Below, piece after piece: positions 19,650-29,878 of a DNA stretch of 64,000 nt. The notes under the pieces are model-generated. The model was not told where the DNA came from. It saw nothing but the letters and a program-made list of their open reading frames with translations, and searched no databases. The position numbers and the translations under genes are program-made. Position 1 is the first letter of the stretch. Each line of letters begins with the position of its first letter. The stretch covers positions 56,861 to 120,860 of the forward strand of contig CAISOX010000041.1 of the NCBI GenBank assembly GCA_903887235.1, read 5' to 3'. The DNA comes from an uncultured Alphaproteobacteria bacterium (GTDB taxonomy: Bacteria > Pseudomonadota > Alphaproteobacteria > Rickettsiales > Midichloriaceae).

Positions 19650-20429
19650 TTAATCAATCCTATTCAGCAAATTAGAAAAAATTATAAAAGACCTCTTATG
19701 CATTTTAACATTATGAATTCTAACATAATCTATTTCATGAAATAGTAGATAAAGAGATGCCGTTAAAGTATCAATATCTTTATCATAGACATCGTATTTT
19801 TGTATAGCTTCAAAAAAAGATTTTCTTGAATGACCAATGCATATTTTTATCCCAAATTCTTTTAAATCTTTAACATTTTTTAATATATCCATTGATTGAT
19901 TGGAATTGGTGGAAAATCCTAAGCCTGGGTCAATAATAAGACGTTCTTTTTGAATTCCATATTTTTCACATTCTTCAATTTTTTTGCCGACCCAATCATA
20001 AATTTCGCTAGTTGATTCAATTCGTATTTTTTTATCAGCTGGCAAAACTATGCTTTTCATGCAGATATAGTTTAAATTATGATTTGCAGCAATAAGTTCT
20101 AATACCTTCGGGTCTTTACCACCATTTACATCATTTATATATGTGATACCTTTGTCCACTGCATACTTCATAGTGGTGTAATGATAGCTGTCTATACTGA
20201 TGTTTTTAGGGTTTATTTCTTCTAATAAAGGTTTCAATCTTTCTAATTCCTCAAATTCTGATACTAAAGGTGCTCCATAGGAAGTAGCACTTGCTCCAAT
20301 ATCAACTATATCAGCTCCTTCTTTAAACAACTCACCTACACGGTATTTTGCATCTTGAAGATTATTATAGTTTCCACCATCGGAAAAAGAATCTGAATTG
20401 TAATTCAGTATTCCAATAAGTTTAGTCAT
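19650..20429 (-). CDS. folP: Dihydropteroate synthase
   Basis: MTKLIGILNYNSDSFSDGGNYNN, ADIVDIGASATSYGA, IDPGLGFSTN, IGHSRKSFF. ORF track extends upstream to 20462; internal Met fits the family start. Confidence 0.9.
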   Translation of the reverse strand: MTKLIGILNYNSDSFSDGGNYNNLQDAKYRVGELFKEGADIVDIGASATSYGAPLVSEFEELERLKPLLEEINPKNISIDSYHYTTMKYAVDKGITYINDVNGGKDPKVLELIAANHNLNYICMKSIVLPADKKIRIESTSEIYDWVGKKIEECEKYGIQKERLIIDPGLGFSTNSNQSMDILKNVKDLKEFGIKICIGHSRKSFFEAIQKYDVYDKDIDTLTASLYLLFHEIDYVRIHNVKMHKRSFIIFSNLLNRID

Positions 20430-20512
20430 AAGAAATAATACATAAAAAAATAGGTCACACACTGTAACACGTTTTTCTAAAATCTGCTTCTTTTAATTGT
20501 AATTTTAATAAA

Positions 20513-20959
20513 TTATGGTGAATTTTTTATATGGTCATTAAAAGAATTTAAGATTTTCGAACATGCATTATTGAATAACGGGGTTAATAATTTTTCTAAT
20601 AATTTGGATTTTAATAAAAATTTTATATTAAAATCAACATATGTTATCGTTTCATCAATTTTTTTTAACTTCCAGCTTGATTCAAGAAATTTAAATGGAC
20701 CTTTGATCATTTTGGTTTCAATTAAAGCAATACCTTTATTTTTTATGTTATTTTCTATTATAACTCTCGATGTGTATTTTAAATTTACAGCTTTAAATAG
20801 TATAATTAGGTCAGCTATAATTTCATTTTCTGACTTAGAAATAATTTTTACTCCATAGCACCAGGGTATAAATTTTGGATAATTTTCAACGTTAGTTACT
20901 ACTTCAAAAACTTTATTTACATTGTGATCAATGATTTTGCCATTAGAATATTTAAACAT
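20513..20959 (-). CDS. RatA/COQ10-like START-domain protein
   Basis: VNKVFEVVTNVENYPKFIPWCYGVKI plus size of 148 aa typical of RatA/Coq10 proteins. Confidence 0.8.
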   Translation of the reverse strand: MFKYSNGKIIDHNVNKVFEVVTNVENYPKFIPWCYGVKIISKSENEIIADLIILFKAVNLKYTSRVIIENNIKNKGIALIETKMIKGPFKFLESSWKLKKIDETITYVDFNIKFLLKSKLLEKLLTPLFNNACSKILNSFNDHIKNSP

Positions 20960-20960
20960 T

Positions 20961-21449
20961 TTAATTTATATGTATAATCCTATAATTAGCTTTATCAAAA
21001 ATCATCCTATAGGCTGAGAAATAGTGATGATTCAAGTTATCTGTTAAATTTATTTTGAGCACACATCTGTTGCAATTTGATGCATTGAGCCTTATCGTAT
21101 ATAAATTTTGTTTAGTAAAATTAAAAATAAAATTTTTCACTGCCATTTTATCCTCTGCATTATATATTCGAACCGCTAACCTTTTAAAATGCAGTGCTTT
21201 ATCTAATCTTAGGAAGATTGTAAAATCGTTTTGTTTATTTAAGGGTTTTATATCAATTTTAAAGATTTTAGTTAGGTTTTCACTATCTGCTTGTACATTA
21301 TTGATTGCCTTAGAAGATATATTTTTCAAATTATCGAAGGATAATTTCTTTCCATAGGTAGCATTTGCCATAAAAATAAAACAGGCATCAGCAGATAAAA
21401 ATATAATGAAAAATAATATTAGGTAGATTTGATATTTATTAATTTTCAT
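20961..21449 (-). CDS. Hypothetical exported protein
   Basis: 162 aa with signal peptide, overlapping the downstream end of the ABC ATPase gene, consistent with an operon. Confidence 0.55.
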   Translation of the reverse strand: MKINKYQIYLILFFIIFLSADACFIFMANATYGKKLSFDNLKNISSKAINNVQADSENLTKIFKIDIKPLNKQNDFTIFLRLDKALHFKRLAVRIYNAEDKMAVKNFIFNFTKQNLYTIRLNASNCNRCVLKINLTDNLNHHYFSAYRMIFDKANYRIIHIN

Positions 21450-22149
21450 CTATTTTTCTAATTTTTGATAAAAATTCTTTCAATCTTGTGCTTTTAGGCT
21501 TTGTGAAAAAATCCTTTGCTAAATTTTTCTCCACTATTTTACCTTTATCAAAGAAAAGGATTTCATCAGAGATATTTTGAGCAAATTTCATATGATGTGT
21601 GACAATAATACTGAGTAAATTTTCTGATTTAGAAAGATTTTTTATCACACTCAAAACCTCTGCCGTGTTCTCTGGATCTAAAGCTGAGGTCGGTTCATCG
21701 TACAGTATAATTTTAGGCTTCATGCATAAGGTTCTTGCAATAGCTACCCTTTGTTTTTGTCCGCCTGAAATGTTTGCTGGATATTGGTTTTCAATTGATG
21801 AGTCAAGATTAACTTTTTTTAAAAGTCCTCTAGCGTAACCAATAGCATCATGCTTCTTAATTTTTAGTACCTTTTGTGGGGCGTAAGTTAAGTTTTCAAG
21901 CACCGTCATGTTGGCAAAAAGATTGAAATGCTGAAAAATAAAACCAATGTTTTGTTTGGTAATATCTCCATATTCTATATTACCATTATCCAACTCTTCC
22001 AATCCTGCAATGCATTTTAAAAAAGTAGATTTTCCGCTTCCTGAAGAGCCAATTATTGAGTATACTTGCCCTATTTTAAAATCAAAAGAAACATTTTTTA
22101 CTACTTCAGTATCTCCATACTTTTTTGTTATATTAATTGCTTTTATCAT
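21439..22149 (-). CDS. Amino acid ABC transporter ATP-binding protein (GlnQ-like)
   Basis: Walker A GSSGSGKST, NISGGQKQRVAIARTL, ILYDEPTSALDPE. Confidence 0.92.
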   Translation of the reverse strand: MIKAINITKKYGDTEVVKNVSFDFKIGQVYSIIGSSGSGKSTFLKCIAGLEELDNGNIEYGDITKQNIGFIFQHFNLFANMTVLENLTYAPQKVLKIKKHDAIGYARGLLKKVNLDSSIENQYPANISGGQKQRVAIARTLCMKPKIILYDEPTSALDPENTAEVLSVIKNLSKSENLLSIIVTHHMKFAQNISDEILFFDKGKIVEKNLAKDFFTKPKSTRLKEFLSKIRKIDEN

Positions 22150-22825
22150 TCAATTTTTTTTCAACAGTTGTTCCAATATGTGCAATAATGCAAATGATTA
22201 TATAGTAAAATACGGCAGCAACACATAAAGGAGTAATAAAATCATACTTTTCTGCAGCTATGATTTGTGCTCTTCTCATTAAATCCGCTATTCCTATTAT
22301 ACCAATTACTGCAGATTCCTTAATTAAATTTATTACTTCATTGATTAGGGATGGTAAAATACTTCTTAAAGCTTGAGGTATAATGATATTAAGCATCATT
22401 TCTAAATATGGCACAGATAGCGACTTTGCTGCTTCAAATTGTCCTTTGTCAACAGATTCAATGCCTCCTCTTATAATTTCTGCAACATATGCAGCCGAAT
22501 TTAAAGAAAGTGCTAAAATACCTGCAACAAATATTGGGATGTTAATTTTTAATATTCCAGGAAGAGCAAAGTAAATAAAAAATAATTGTAAAAGAAATGG
22601 CGTTCCTCGCACCACTGATACATATATTTTAACAGAATTGAGTAAAATTTTATTATTTGAATATCTAAAAATTGCCAATATAGTTCCTAATATAAGACCA
22701 AAAACAGCTGCTAAAACAGAATAAAGTAATGTAGTAAAAACGCCTTTATAAATGTATTGAGCTATCTTAAAAACATATAAAATATCTTGATATTGCTGAT
22801 ATGATGTAAAATCCAGAATATTCAT
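22133..22825 (-). CDS. Amino acid ABC transporter permease (GlnP/HisM-like)
   Basis: GVFTTLLYSVLAAVFGLILGTILA, VVRGTPFLLQLFFIYFALP, EIIRGGIESVDKGQFEAAKSLS. Confidence 0.92.
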   Translation of the reverse strand: MNILDFTSYQQYQDILYVFKIAQYIYKGVFTTLLYSVLAAVFGLILGTILAIFRYSNNKILLNSVKIYVSVVRGTPFLLQLFFIYFALPGILKINIPIFVAGILALSLNSAAYVAEIIRGGIESVDKGQFEAAKSLSVPYLEMMLNIIIPQALRSILPSLINEVINLIKESAVIGIIGIADLMRRAQIIAAEKYDFITPLCVAAVFYYIIICIIAHIGTTVEKKLNDKSN

Positions 22826-22876
22826 TTAGTGAGATGAAGAAAAATATGTGAAATTAGGTCAATTAATTTTAGGATC

Positions 22877-24082
22877 TTAATTTATCATTTTTTTATCATT
22901 ATTATCAACCAAAAATGAATTATATATATCTAAAACATTATCCATCAAGTAATCATTAACTTTGATTTTTTTGTCAGATAAATTAACAACTTTTAGCTTA
23001 TATTCTTTTTTATCAGATGGTATAGCTATTTTTTCAAATGTTTTTAGCATAGCATCTCTTTCCTCATTCTTAATTTCTCTTAATGCTAATATTTTAGTCG
23101 TAGGTGAATTTACAATAATTTTGTTATAAAATTTTAAATAAAAATCAACTAATTCAGTTAGATTTTCTATTTTTAAATCTATATCAAAGTATGGTAAAAG
23201 CTGGATTTTATTAACAATGGCATCTCCCTTTAAGTAAAAATTAAAAAGATCAGAAGAAAAATAAAATTCTTGTACGTCTAATTTATAAACTGGTTGAATA
23301 TTTTTCAAAATTACGTCTTTATTCAAGTCTATTTCGGAACCGTCCTTAAAATCAAAAGAAATAGTTGAATTTATGTTTATGTTACTGTCGCCAACCTCTG
23401 ATAAATAGTTATAAAAATCATCTTCTTTATCATTTTTAAAATATTTATTTTTACTTACACTTAATCTAAATTCGATATTGCTGGAATTAGCCGAACTTAA
23501 ATTTAAAAGATTAATATCTGTTTTATCAATGGAGTAAATTAAGTCTTCTGAATTATCTTTATTTATTTGTTTAGCCTTATGCCCAGTCGAATTATATTGC
23601 GCACTTTGGATGTATTTTAGAAAAAAATCTACAAATTTACTGCTTGTGGGCTTTTCATTATTAAAGAGCATAAAATAGTCTTTAAACTGGATATCGAGCT
23701 CTGGGACTGTGTCAAAGGTTGATGTATAATTGTATTCATCTTTAGAATCCTTGATTATAGTATCAATTTTGTTTGTTAGACTTATTGATAATTTTTTATC
23801 AGCTAAAAGACTGGTAAAATTTATATGATCTAAGCTTGATTTTTCTGATAAACCAAATTTTTCTTTATTAAACGTAGGATTCCAAATTTTACCCTTAAGA
23901 TTCCAAAAAAATACGCCTTCATATGTGATATTTTTATATTTAAATTTTAATCCATCCTCAGATAATTTACTAGAAATCAACTCGATATTATCTTCTATAT
24001 TTTTAATATGGATATACCTGATAATAAAATTGGTAGCGATCAGTAGAATGATCAATGTTACACTTAAGATAGTTTTTTTCAT
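22877..24082 (-). CDS. Membrane-anchored hypothetical protein (possibly DUF2125-like)
   Basis: N-terminal TM anchor then beta-rich 370 aa; YEGVFFWNLKGKIWNP. Family assignment is a weak inference. Confidence 0.55.
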   Translation of the reverse strand: MKKTILSVTLIILLIATNFIIRYIHIKNIEDNIELISSKLSEDGLKFKYKNITYEGVFFWNLKGKIWNPTFNKEKFGLSEKSSLDHINFTSLLADKKLSISLTNKIDTIIKDSKDEYNYTSTFDTVPELDIQFKDYFMLFNNEKPTSSKFVDFFLKYIQSAQYNSTGHKAKQINKDNSEDLIYSIDKTDINLLNLSSANSSNIEFRLSVSKNKYFKNDKEDDFYNYLSEVGDSNININSTISFDFKDGSEIDLNKDVILKNIQPVYKLDVQEFYFSSDLFNFYLKGDAIVNKIQLLPYFDIDLKIENLTELVDFYLKFYNKIIVNSPTTKILALREIKNEERDAMLKTFEKIAIPSDKKEYKLKVVNLSDKKIKVNDYLMDNVLDIYNSFLVDNNDKKMIN

Positions 24083-24103
24083 CGTATTGCCTTTAAATAT
24101 TAT

Positions 24104-24180
24104 TGGTGTGCCCGAAAGGATTCGAACCCTTGACCTTTAGATCCGTAGTCTAACGCTCTGTCCAGCTGAGCTACGGGCAC
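24104..24180 (-). tRNA. tRNA-Arg (anticodon ACG)
   Basis: Reverse complement GTGCCCGTAGCTCAGCTGGACAGAGCGTTAGACTACGGATCTAAAGGTCAAGGGTTCGAATCCTTTCGGGCACACCA. Confidence 0.95.
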
Positions 24181-24252
24181 GGTTTTTTTAATTTATATTC
24201 TAATAATGGTTAATGTCAAAGTATATAATCATATCCCAAAAATTAGTAAGCA

Positions 24253-24936
24253 TTAATTATATTTATTCCAAAGGGGTTTTGAAATATTTTTTATAAGCTC
24301 ATTATGCGCATTTTTTTCATCTTCCGATAGTTTAAATTTTCTATTTGGAAAATTTTCTTTCTGTGAATTAGTGCTTGCGTTATTATGATTTACGATTTGA
24401 AACTGAAATTTATTTTGTTCATTACCTATCAATTCAATGTATACCATTGCGAGTAATTCTGAATCTATCAAAGCGCCGTGTTTATTTCTTTTGTCTAAAT
24501 TAATATTAAATCTTTTACACAAAGCATCTAGACTAGCGGGAGAGCCAGGAAATTTTTTTCTTGCGACTAATAATGTATCAATAATACCGCTCATTGTAAT
24601 TTTTGGCATTCCCACCATTTGGAATTCATTATTAATGAAGCCAATATCAAATTTTGCATTATGAATAACCAGTGTGGAATTTTTAATAAATGAGTAAAAA
24701 TCTTTTGCAATATCCGAAAATAAAGGTTTATCCTTTAGGAAATCACTTGAAATTCCATGTACATCATAAGCTCCTTTACTAACTCCTCTTTCAGGATTCA
24801 CATATGTATGAAAATAATTATTAGTTTTAACTTTGTTAATGAGCTCTATACATCCTATCTCAATAATTCTATCGCCGTGTTTATAATCTAGTCCTGTTGA
24901 TTCAGTATCTAGAACAACTTCTCTTAAATCTGTCAT
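24253..24936 (-). CDS. dnaQ: DNA polymerase III epsilon subunit
   Basis: REVVLDTESTGLDYKHGDRIIEIGCIEL, VIHNAKFDIGFIN, HGALIDSELLAMVYIEL. Confidence 0.93.
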   Translation of the reverse strand: MTDLREVVLDTESTGLDYKHGDRIIEIGCIELINKVKTNNYFHTYVNPERGVSKGAYDVHGISSDFLKDKPLFSDIAKDFYSFIKNSTLVIHNAKFDIGFINNEFQMVGMPKITMSGIIDTLLVARKKFPGSPASLDALCKRFNINLDKRNKHGALIDSELLAMVYIELIGNEQNKFQFQIVNHNNASTNSQKENFPNRKFKLSEDEKNAHNELIKNISKPLWNKYN

Positions 24937-25534
24937 GCAATATAATGGTTCGTATTGATTTTAATAAATAATGCCGATTCTCATTGTAGATTAAATAATC
25001 AGCTTTGTGAAATACTTCTTTTTTTGGGATTTGATTACCTAAAATCGCAAAAAATTTATTTTCAGTCATATTAGTTCTACTTAGTGCCCTGTTTAACATG
25101 GTTTTTGTAGATGAAAAAAGGTAAATTATCACATCAAAATACTTCTCTCTTTTTTTTTCAAATAAGAGTGGTATCTCTACTACAGTAGAGCGGCATTTAT
25201 TTTGATGCACTTCATTTGAGATTTGTTGAATTTTTTCCTTTGTGTAAGGCGTGAAAATATCTTCTAAATCATGCATTGCATTTTGATTATGAAAGACAAT
25301 GTCTCCCAGTATTTTTTTTGAAATAGCTCCATTTACCAATGAATTTGGAAATCTCTCAGCAATTTTGTTTTTTAAGGAGTTATCTGTATTTATTGTGTCA
25401 TTAACATATTTATCCATGGAAACTGTTTGAAATCCCAATTTTTTAAAAACTGTGAGTGTTAAACTTTTGCCAGTACAAATATTGCCAGTTATACCTATTA
25501 ATGAACCATATCTAGGATTTAATTTATGCCTCAT
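24902..25534 (-). CDS. coaE: Dephospho-CoA kinase
   Basis: IGITGNICTGKSLTLTVFKKLGF, VVEIPLLFEK. Overlaps dnaQ by 35 nt. Confidence 0.88.
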   Translation of the reverse strand: MRHKLNPRYGSLIGITGNICTGKSLTLTVFKKLGFQTVSMDKYVNDTINTDNSLKNKIAERFPNSLVNGAISKKILGDIVFHNQNAMHDLEDIFTPYTKEKIQQISNEVHQNKCRSTVVEIPLLFEKKREKYFDVIIYLFSSTKTMLNRALSRTNMTENKFFAILGNQIPKKEVFHKADYLIYNENRHYLLKSIRTIILHDRFKRSCSRY

Positions 25535-26604
25535 TTATTGGCTAATTTATATAAGGTTAGAAACCATTCATTATCTTTCTTGCCTAGGAAGAGACCATGT
25601 TTTTGTAATAATTCTTTGAAGAATTGAACAGGTATCGTATAATTTAGCTCTACTTCGATTTGGTCTATCGATGAAGAAAGGATTCGATAATCTTTTAGTT
25701 CAGAAATATCACTTAATTTTTCCTTAATGGCAGCCCAAACTTGAGGGGTTTTTGAGTCAATTTTTACCTTGGAGCTAAATATTATTTTTTGATCAAAAGC
25801 CTTTACTCCTTTTAGTTCAGAATCAAAATCCCCTAGTAATTGATTGATTGCCCTATCAAAAAAACTTCTATAATTCTCATTATAATTTTTTTTAATTATA
25901 AGGTATTTTATTGAGTCCTCATCTGGTCTAAGCATTCTAGTTGTTATCTCAAGTTGATCATCATTCATTTCAGCGAATACGACAGTTAAATTTTTCACAT
26001 CATAATCACTAAGAATACTATCAAATGAGTGGTATGGTTGAAATAATGTTGTATATTTATTCTCCAAAGAAACGATGGTGCTGCTATTGAATATCTTAAA
26101 TTTAAGTAATCCAAAATATCCTTCCAAATTTAACCATTTCCACCTCCAATCTTCCCTTACAGAAACTCTATTATCATTTATTAATGGAATAAATAAAATA
26201 TCCTCAGAGTAATTTGTTCTATACCTGATACCATATTTATTTAAAATATCTTTAACTTTACTGGGATCATAATCGATATCAATTGTTGCCATGTATGAAT
26301 GATTAGTCATCCTCTCATTTTTAGAGATAACTTTTTTAGTAGTTTTTAAAATTTCTTTTTCCTGAATATGATAAATTTTATCCCTAAATTTTAGAGGAGT
26401 AATTTTAAAAGCTAAGTGTTTAAAACCTTCAATGATTGCCTTATTTTTAGCAAATTCCATAGAATCTTCTAAATTTCCAGCATCCTCAGATGTTTTTATA
26501 TCAGTTACAGTAAATACACTTTCATTATCATCAATTTGATCTGAATGAGCAGACATAGCTAAATAAATTGTAGCTATGATAAAGAAAAAAATTTTTTTGT
26601 TCAT
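25531..26604 (-). CDS. Exported DUF2066-like protein
   Basis: Signal peptide, then FTVTDIKTSEDAGNLEDSMEFAKNKAIIEGFKHLAFKI, resembling DUF2066 N-termini. Confidence 0.6.
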   Translation of the reverse strand: MNKKIFFFIIATIYLAMSAHSDQIDDNESVFTVTDIKTSEDAGNLEDSMEFAKNKAIIEGFKHLAFKITPLKFRDKIYHIQEKEILKTTKKVISKNERMTNHSYMATIDIDYDPSKVKDILNKYGIRYRTNYSEDILFIPLINDNRVSVREDWRWKWLNLEGYFGLLKFKIFNSSTIVSLENKYTTLFQPYHSFDSILSDYDVKNLTVVFAEMNDDQLEITTRMLRPDEDSIKYLIIKKNYNENYRSFFDRAINQLLGDFDSELKGVKAFDQKIIFSSKVKIDSKTPQVWAAIKEKLSDISELKDYRILSSSIDQIEVELNYTIPVQFFKELLQKHGLFLGKKDNEWFLTLYKLANK

Positions 26605-26695
26605 GGTCCACTTTACAATGATATACTTAACAGAATAAAATCAATATAACACGATATTACATTTTACAAATTAATTCATCAATAATAAAAATTAA

Positions 26696-28147
26696 ATGCT
26701 TTTTCAAGAACATAATATAGCTAACAAGAATTTTAGTGAAGATGAGAATCCTTATACCGTAACGGAAATATCTCTTATTATAAAGCAATATGTTGAAAGT
26801 TCTTTTAAGGATATTTCAGTTAAAGGGGAAGTCTCTAGTATTAAAATCGCAAGTTCTGGACATATCTATTTTTCGCTTAAAGATGAAAATGCAGTTATAA
26901 ATGCAATATGCTGGAGATATGTTGCTGTAAAATTACCAATCCAATTAGAAGATGGTATGGAGATAATATGTGAAGGGAGCATTAGTACATATCCTGGAAG
27001 ATCGAATTATCAATTAATCATTAAAGATATAAGATTGGCTGGTGAGGGAATTCTTCTTGCAAGACTTGAAGAGATGCGAAAAAAACTGGAAAATGAAGGT
27101 CTATTTGATAAAAGATATAAAAAAGCCTTACCGAAAATTCCACAAAAAATTGGTATAATTACATCGCTAAAGGGTGCAGTAATACAAGATATAATTCATA
27201 GGTTGAAAGATAGATTTCCTACAGAGACATTAATTTGGGATGTAGTTGTCCAAGGGAATGAGGCTGCAGGGTATATTGTTGAAGCTATAGAGGGGTTAAA
27301 TAATTTACCAAGTCATATTTCTCCACCAGATGTCATTATCATCGCAAGAGGAGGTGGGTCAATTGAAGATTTATGGCCCTTTAATGAAGAGATGTTAGTT
27401 AGAGCAGTATTTAATTCAAAAATTCCAATAGTGTCTGCGATAGGTCATGAAAGTGATAATACATTGATTGATTTAGTTGCAGATGTGAGAGCTCCAACCC
27501 CTACAGCTGCTGCTGAATTGATTACGCCTGATAAAGTAGAAATCCATATAAGGTTAGATAAAGTGAAAGCTACTTTGAATAATGTTTTACCAAATTTTAT
27601 CAATTTTAAAAAAGCGGAATTAAAAGGGGTATTAGCCAATTTTAAAAATACAACTACACATTTTGAACAACTTGATAATAAGCTTGCGAATTTTACGACT
27701 TCATTAAAGGTGAATGTTAACTCATTATTTAAAAATTATGAATGGAAGATTGAATCTTTAAAAATATCTTCTACTAACTTAATGCATTTAACAAATTCTT
27801 GTGATGAAAAGCTAAGTAATTTATTGTGGAAATTAACCAAGTTATACAAAAATAAATTAGATGAAATTTCAGCTAATCTGGATTCTTCAAAAAAATTACT
27901 GATATCATATAATTATCATAATGTCTTAAAAAGAGGGTATACATTAATAAAAAATAAGCAAAAAAAATTAATAAAGTCTTTTAATGACCTGGATAAAGTT
28001 CAATTAATTGAAATTGAATTTCATGATGGTAGTGCTTTTGGTGAATTTAAAGTTAATGTTAATGCTAAAAATAAATCCACACTACAAAAAGGTAGCGATC
28101 ATAAAAAAGGTAGTGATTATAAAATACAAAATAAATTACCTTTTTAA
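26696..28147 (+). CDS. xseA: Exodeoxyribonuclease VII large subunit
   Basis: YTVTEISLIIKQYVESSFKDISVKGEVS, GIITSLKGAVIQDI, IIARGGGSIEDLWPFNEE, GHESDNTLIDLVADVRAPTPTAAAEL. Confidence 0.96.
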   Translation: MLFQEHNIANKNFSEDENPYTVTEISLIIKQYVESSFKDISVKGEVSSIKIASSGHIYFSLKDENAVINAICWRYVAVKLPIQLEDGMEIICEGSISTYPGRSNYQLIIKDIRLAGEGILLARLEEMRKKLENEGLFDKRYKKALPKIPQKIGIITSLKGAVIQDIIHRLKDRFPTETLIWDVVVQGNEAAGYIVEAIEGLNNLPSHISPPDVIIIARGGGSIEDLWPFNEEMLVRAVFNSKIPIVSAIGHESDNTLIDLVADVRAPTPTAAAELITPDKVEIHIRLDKVKATLNNVLPNFINFKKAELKGVLANFKNTTTHFEQLDNKLANFTTSLKVNVNSLFKNYEWKIESLKISSTNLMHLTNSCDEKLSNLLWKLTKLYKNKLDEISANLDSSKKLLISYNYHNVLKRGYTLIKNKQKKLIKSFNDLDKVQLIEIEFHDGSAFGEFKVNVNAKNKSTLQKGSDHKKGSDYKIQNKLPF

Positions 28148-28198
28148 CTTGAATAATTTTATTTTTAGTTTTAGACTTTCATAAGTTTTGAAAGTGGC

Positions 28199-29023
28199 TT
28201 GATGGTTATTATAATTAAATTAGAAAATATATCTATTTTAGCTAAGTATGTAGCTATTTGTATTATTGTATTTGGTGTGTATTTATTTACGCTGATGCAG
28301 GTGTCTTTAGCTATGGATAATAGTATTTATGCGACATTATCTAACCAAGTGGCGTTAAATGACGAGCTAAGTATAACAGCTAATAATATGGCTAATGCAA
28401 ACACTACTGGATTTAAGAAAGATGTGCAAATTATGTCTAGTTACGTTACTAAAGACAAAATTGCTGATTTGGAAATGCCAAATGATATAGCGTCAATATC
28501 AGATTTTACGCCAGGAAGTTTGAATCAAACTGGCAGACCGTTTGATGTAGCCATTAATGGTGAAGGGTTTTTTATGATCGAAACTCCAAATGGAAATTTT
28601 TATACTAGAAACGGGAGGTTTTTAATTAATAATGAAGGAATTTTAATTGATCAGCATGGAAATTATGTTTTATCTGACGATGGTGGCCAGACAGCAGTTC
28701 CTTTACAAAATGAAAGTGTGCATATAAATAGAAATGGTAATATTTATATATCTGAAAATTTAATTGGGAGTATAGGGGTGTTTAATTTTTCGGACGTAAA
28801 ATTGTTGAGAAAAGCTGGAAATAACTATTTTAAGACGACGCTTGAAGCTATTCCTTCTGAAAAATATCAATTATTACAGGGATTTTTAGAGGAATCTAAT
28901 ACTAGTCCAATAATTGAGACAACGAAATTGATTGATTTGCAAAAGAAATTTTCTATGAGTTCAAATTTGATTACTGATGTATATGGTATGCAAAGGAATT
29001 CTTTTAGAGTAATAAGTAAATAA
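28199..29023 (+). CDS. flgF: Flagellar basal-body rod protein FlgF (conventional start probably 28313)
   Basis: MDNSIYATLSNQVALNDELSITANNMANANTTGFKKD; GQTGRPFDVAINGEGFF-type motif. ORF continues 38 codons upstream. Confidence 0.88.
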   Translation: MMVIIIKLENISILAKYVAICIIVFGVYLFTLMQVSLAMDNSIYATLSNQVALNDELSITANNMANANTTGFKKDVQIMSSYVTKDKIADLEMPNDIASISDFTPGSLNQTGRPFDVAINGEGFFMIETPNGNFYTRNGRFLINNEGILIDQHGNYVLSDDGGQTAVPLQNESVHINRNGNIYISENLIGSIGVFNFSDVKLLRKAGNNYFKTTLEAIPSEKYQLLQGFLEESNTSPIIETTKLIDLQKKFSMSSNLITDVYGMQRNSFRVISK

Positions 29024-29034
29024 AGGAGAAATTT

Positions 29035-29865
29035 ATGTCTAATTTTAGAGCACTAAACATTGCTGCAACTGGGATGTCAGCTCAGCAAAAAAGAGTTGAT
29101 ACGGCCGCTAATAACCTAGCAAATTCAAATACGCCGGGGTTTAAAAAAAGTATTGCTGAATTCAATGAGCTTCCTTATCAAACGGAAAGAGTTGCTGGTA
29201 TGGGTGATCGATCTGAAGGAGAATATTATTCACAAGGTATTCAATATGGAACTGGTGTAGGAATTGGAGCAACATCAATAAATTTTGCTCCTGGAGAGGG
29301 GTTAGAGCGCTCTAAGGAAAGTTTAAGTCTTCAAATAAACGATAATACCGGAAATAACTTTTTTGTTATAAACCTTCCTAATGACGAAAAGGCATACACT
29401 AGAAACGGTCAATTTACATTGGATAATGAAGGTAGAATTACGACTACGGAGGGGTATATAGTTGATCCAGAGGTAAAAATTCCAGTGGAAAATATGAAGG
29501 ATCCTGTTCAAATTAACAAAGAAGGAAGAGTGTTAATTAAGCTTGTAGGTGATAAAGATGCTGATCCTGCTACAGAATTGGGCAGAATTAATTTAGTAAA
29601 ATTCATTAATCCGCAGGGATTAGAGCAAGTAGGAAGCAGCTTGTTTAAAGCGACCAATGCTTCTGGTGAAGCTATTGAAGGTAATGCCGGTGAGGGAGAT
29701 TTTGCTGGAGTAAAAATTAGTCAGGGTTATTTGGAAGCATCTAATACTAACTCTTTAACGACAATGACTGATTTAATTAAAGCGCAACAAGTTTATTCTA
29801 TGAACTCTAAAGTAATACAAACGTCAGAAAAAATGCTTGATGATATTGTGCGAATAAAAGGATAA
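29035..29865 (+). CDS. flgG: Flagellar basal-body rod protein FlgG
   Basis: RALNIAATGMSAQQKRVDTAANNLANSNTPGFKKS; C-term GYLEASNTNSLTTMTDLIKAQQVYSMNSKVIQTSEKMLD. Confidence 0.95.
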   Translation: MSNFRALNIAATGMSAQQKRVDTAANNLANSNTPGFKKSIAEFNELPYQTERVAGMGDRSEGEYYSQGIQYGTGVGIGATSINFAPGEGLERSKESLSLQINDNTGNNFFVINLPNDEKAYTRNGQFTLDNEGRITTTEGYIVDPEVKIPVENMKDPVQINKEGRVLIKLVGDKDADPATELGRINLVKFINPQGLEQVGSSLFKATNASGEAIEGNAGEGDFAGVKISQGYLEASNTNSLTTMTDLIKAQQVYSMNSKVIQTSEKMLDDIVRIKG

Positions 29866-29878
29866 TTATTTTATTGAA

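Noticed and set aside
20513-20959. RatA annotated as a toxin-antitoxin toxin
   Set aside because: The COQ10/START-like protein is more plausibly a ubiquinone-binding homolog, and no RatB partner is adjacent.
23925-24140. Plus-strand ORF ending GVPERIRTLDL
   Set aside because: Antisense translation over tRNA-Arg and the hypothetical gene; typical spurious tRNA-overlap ORF.
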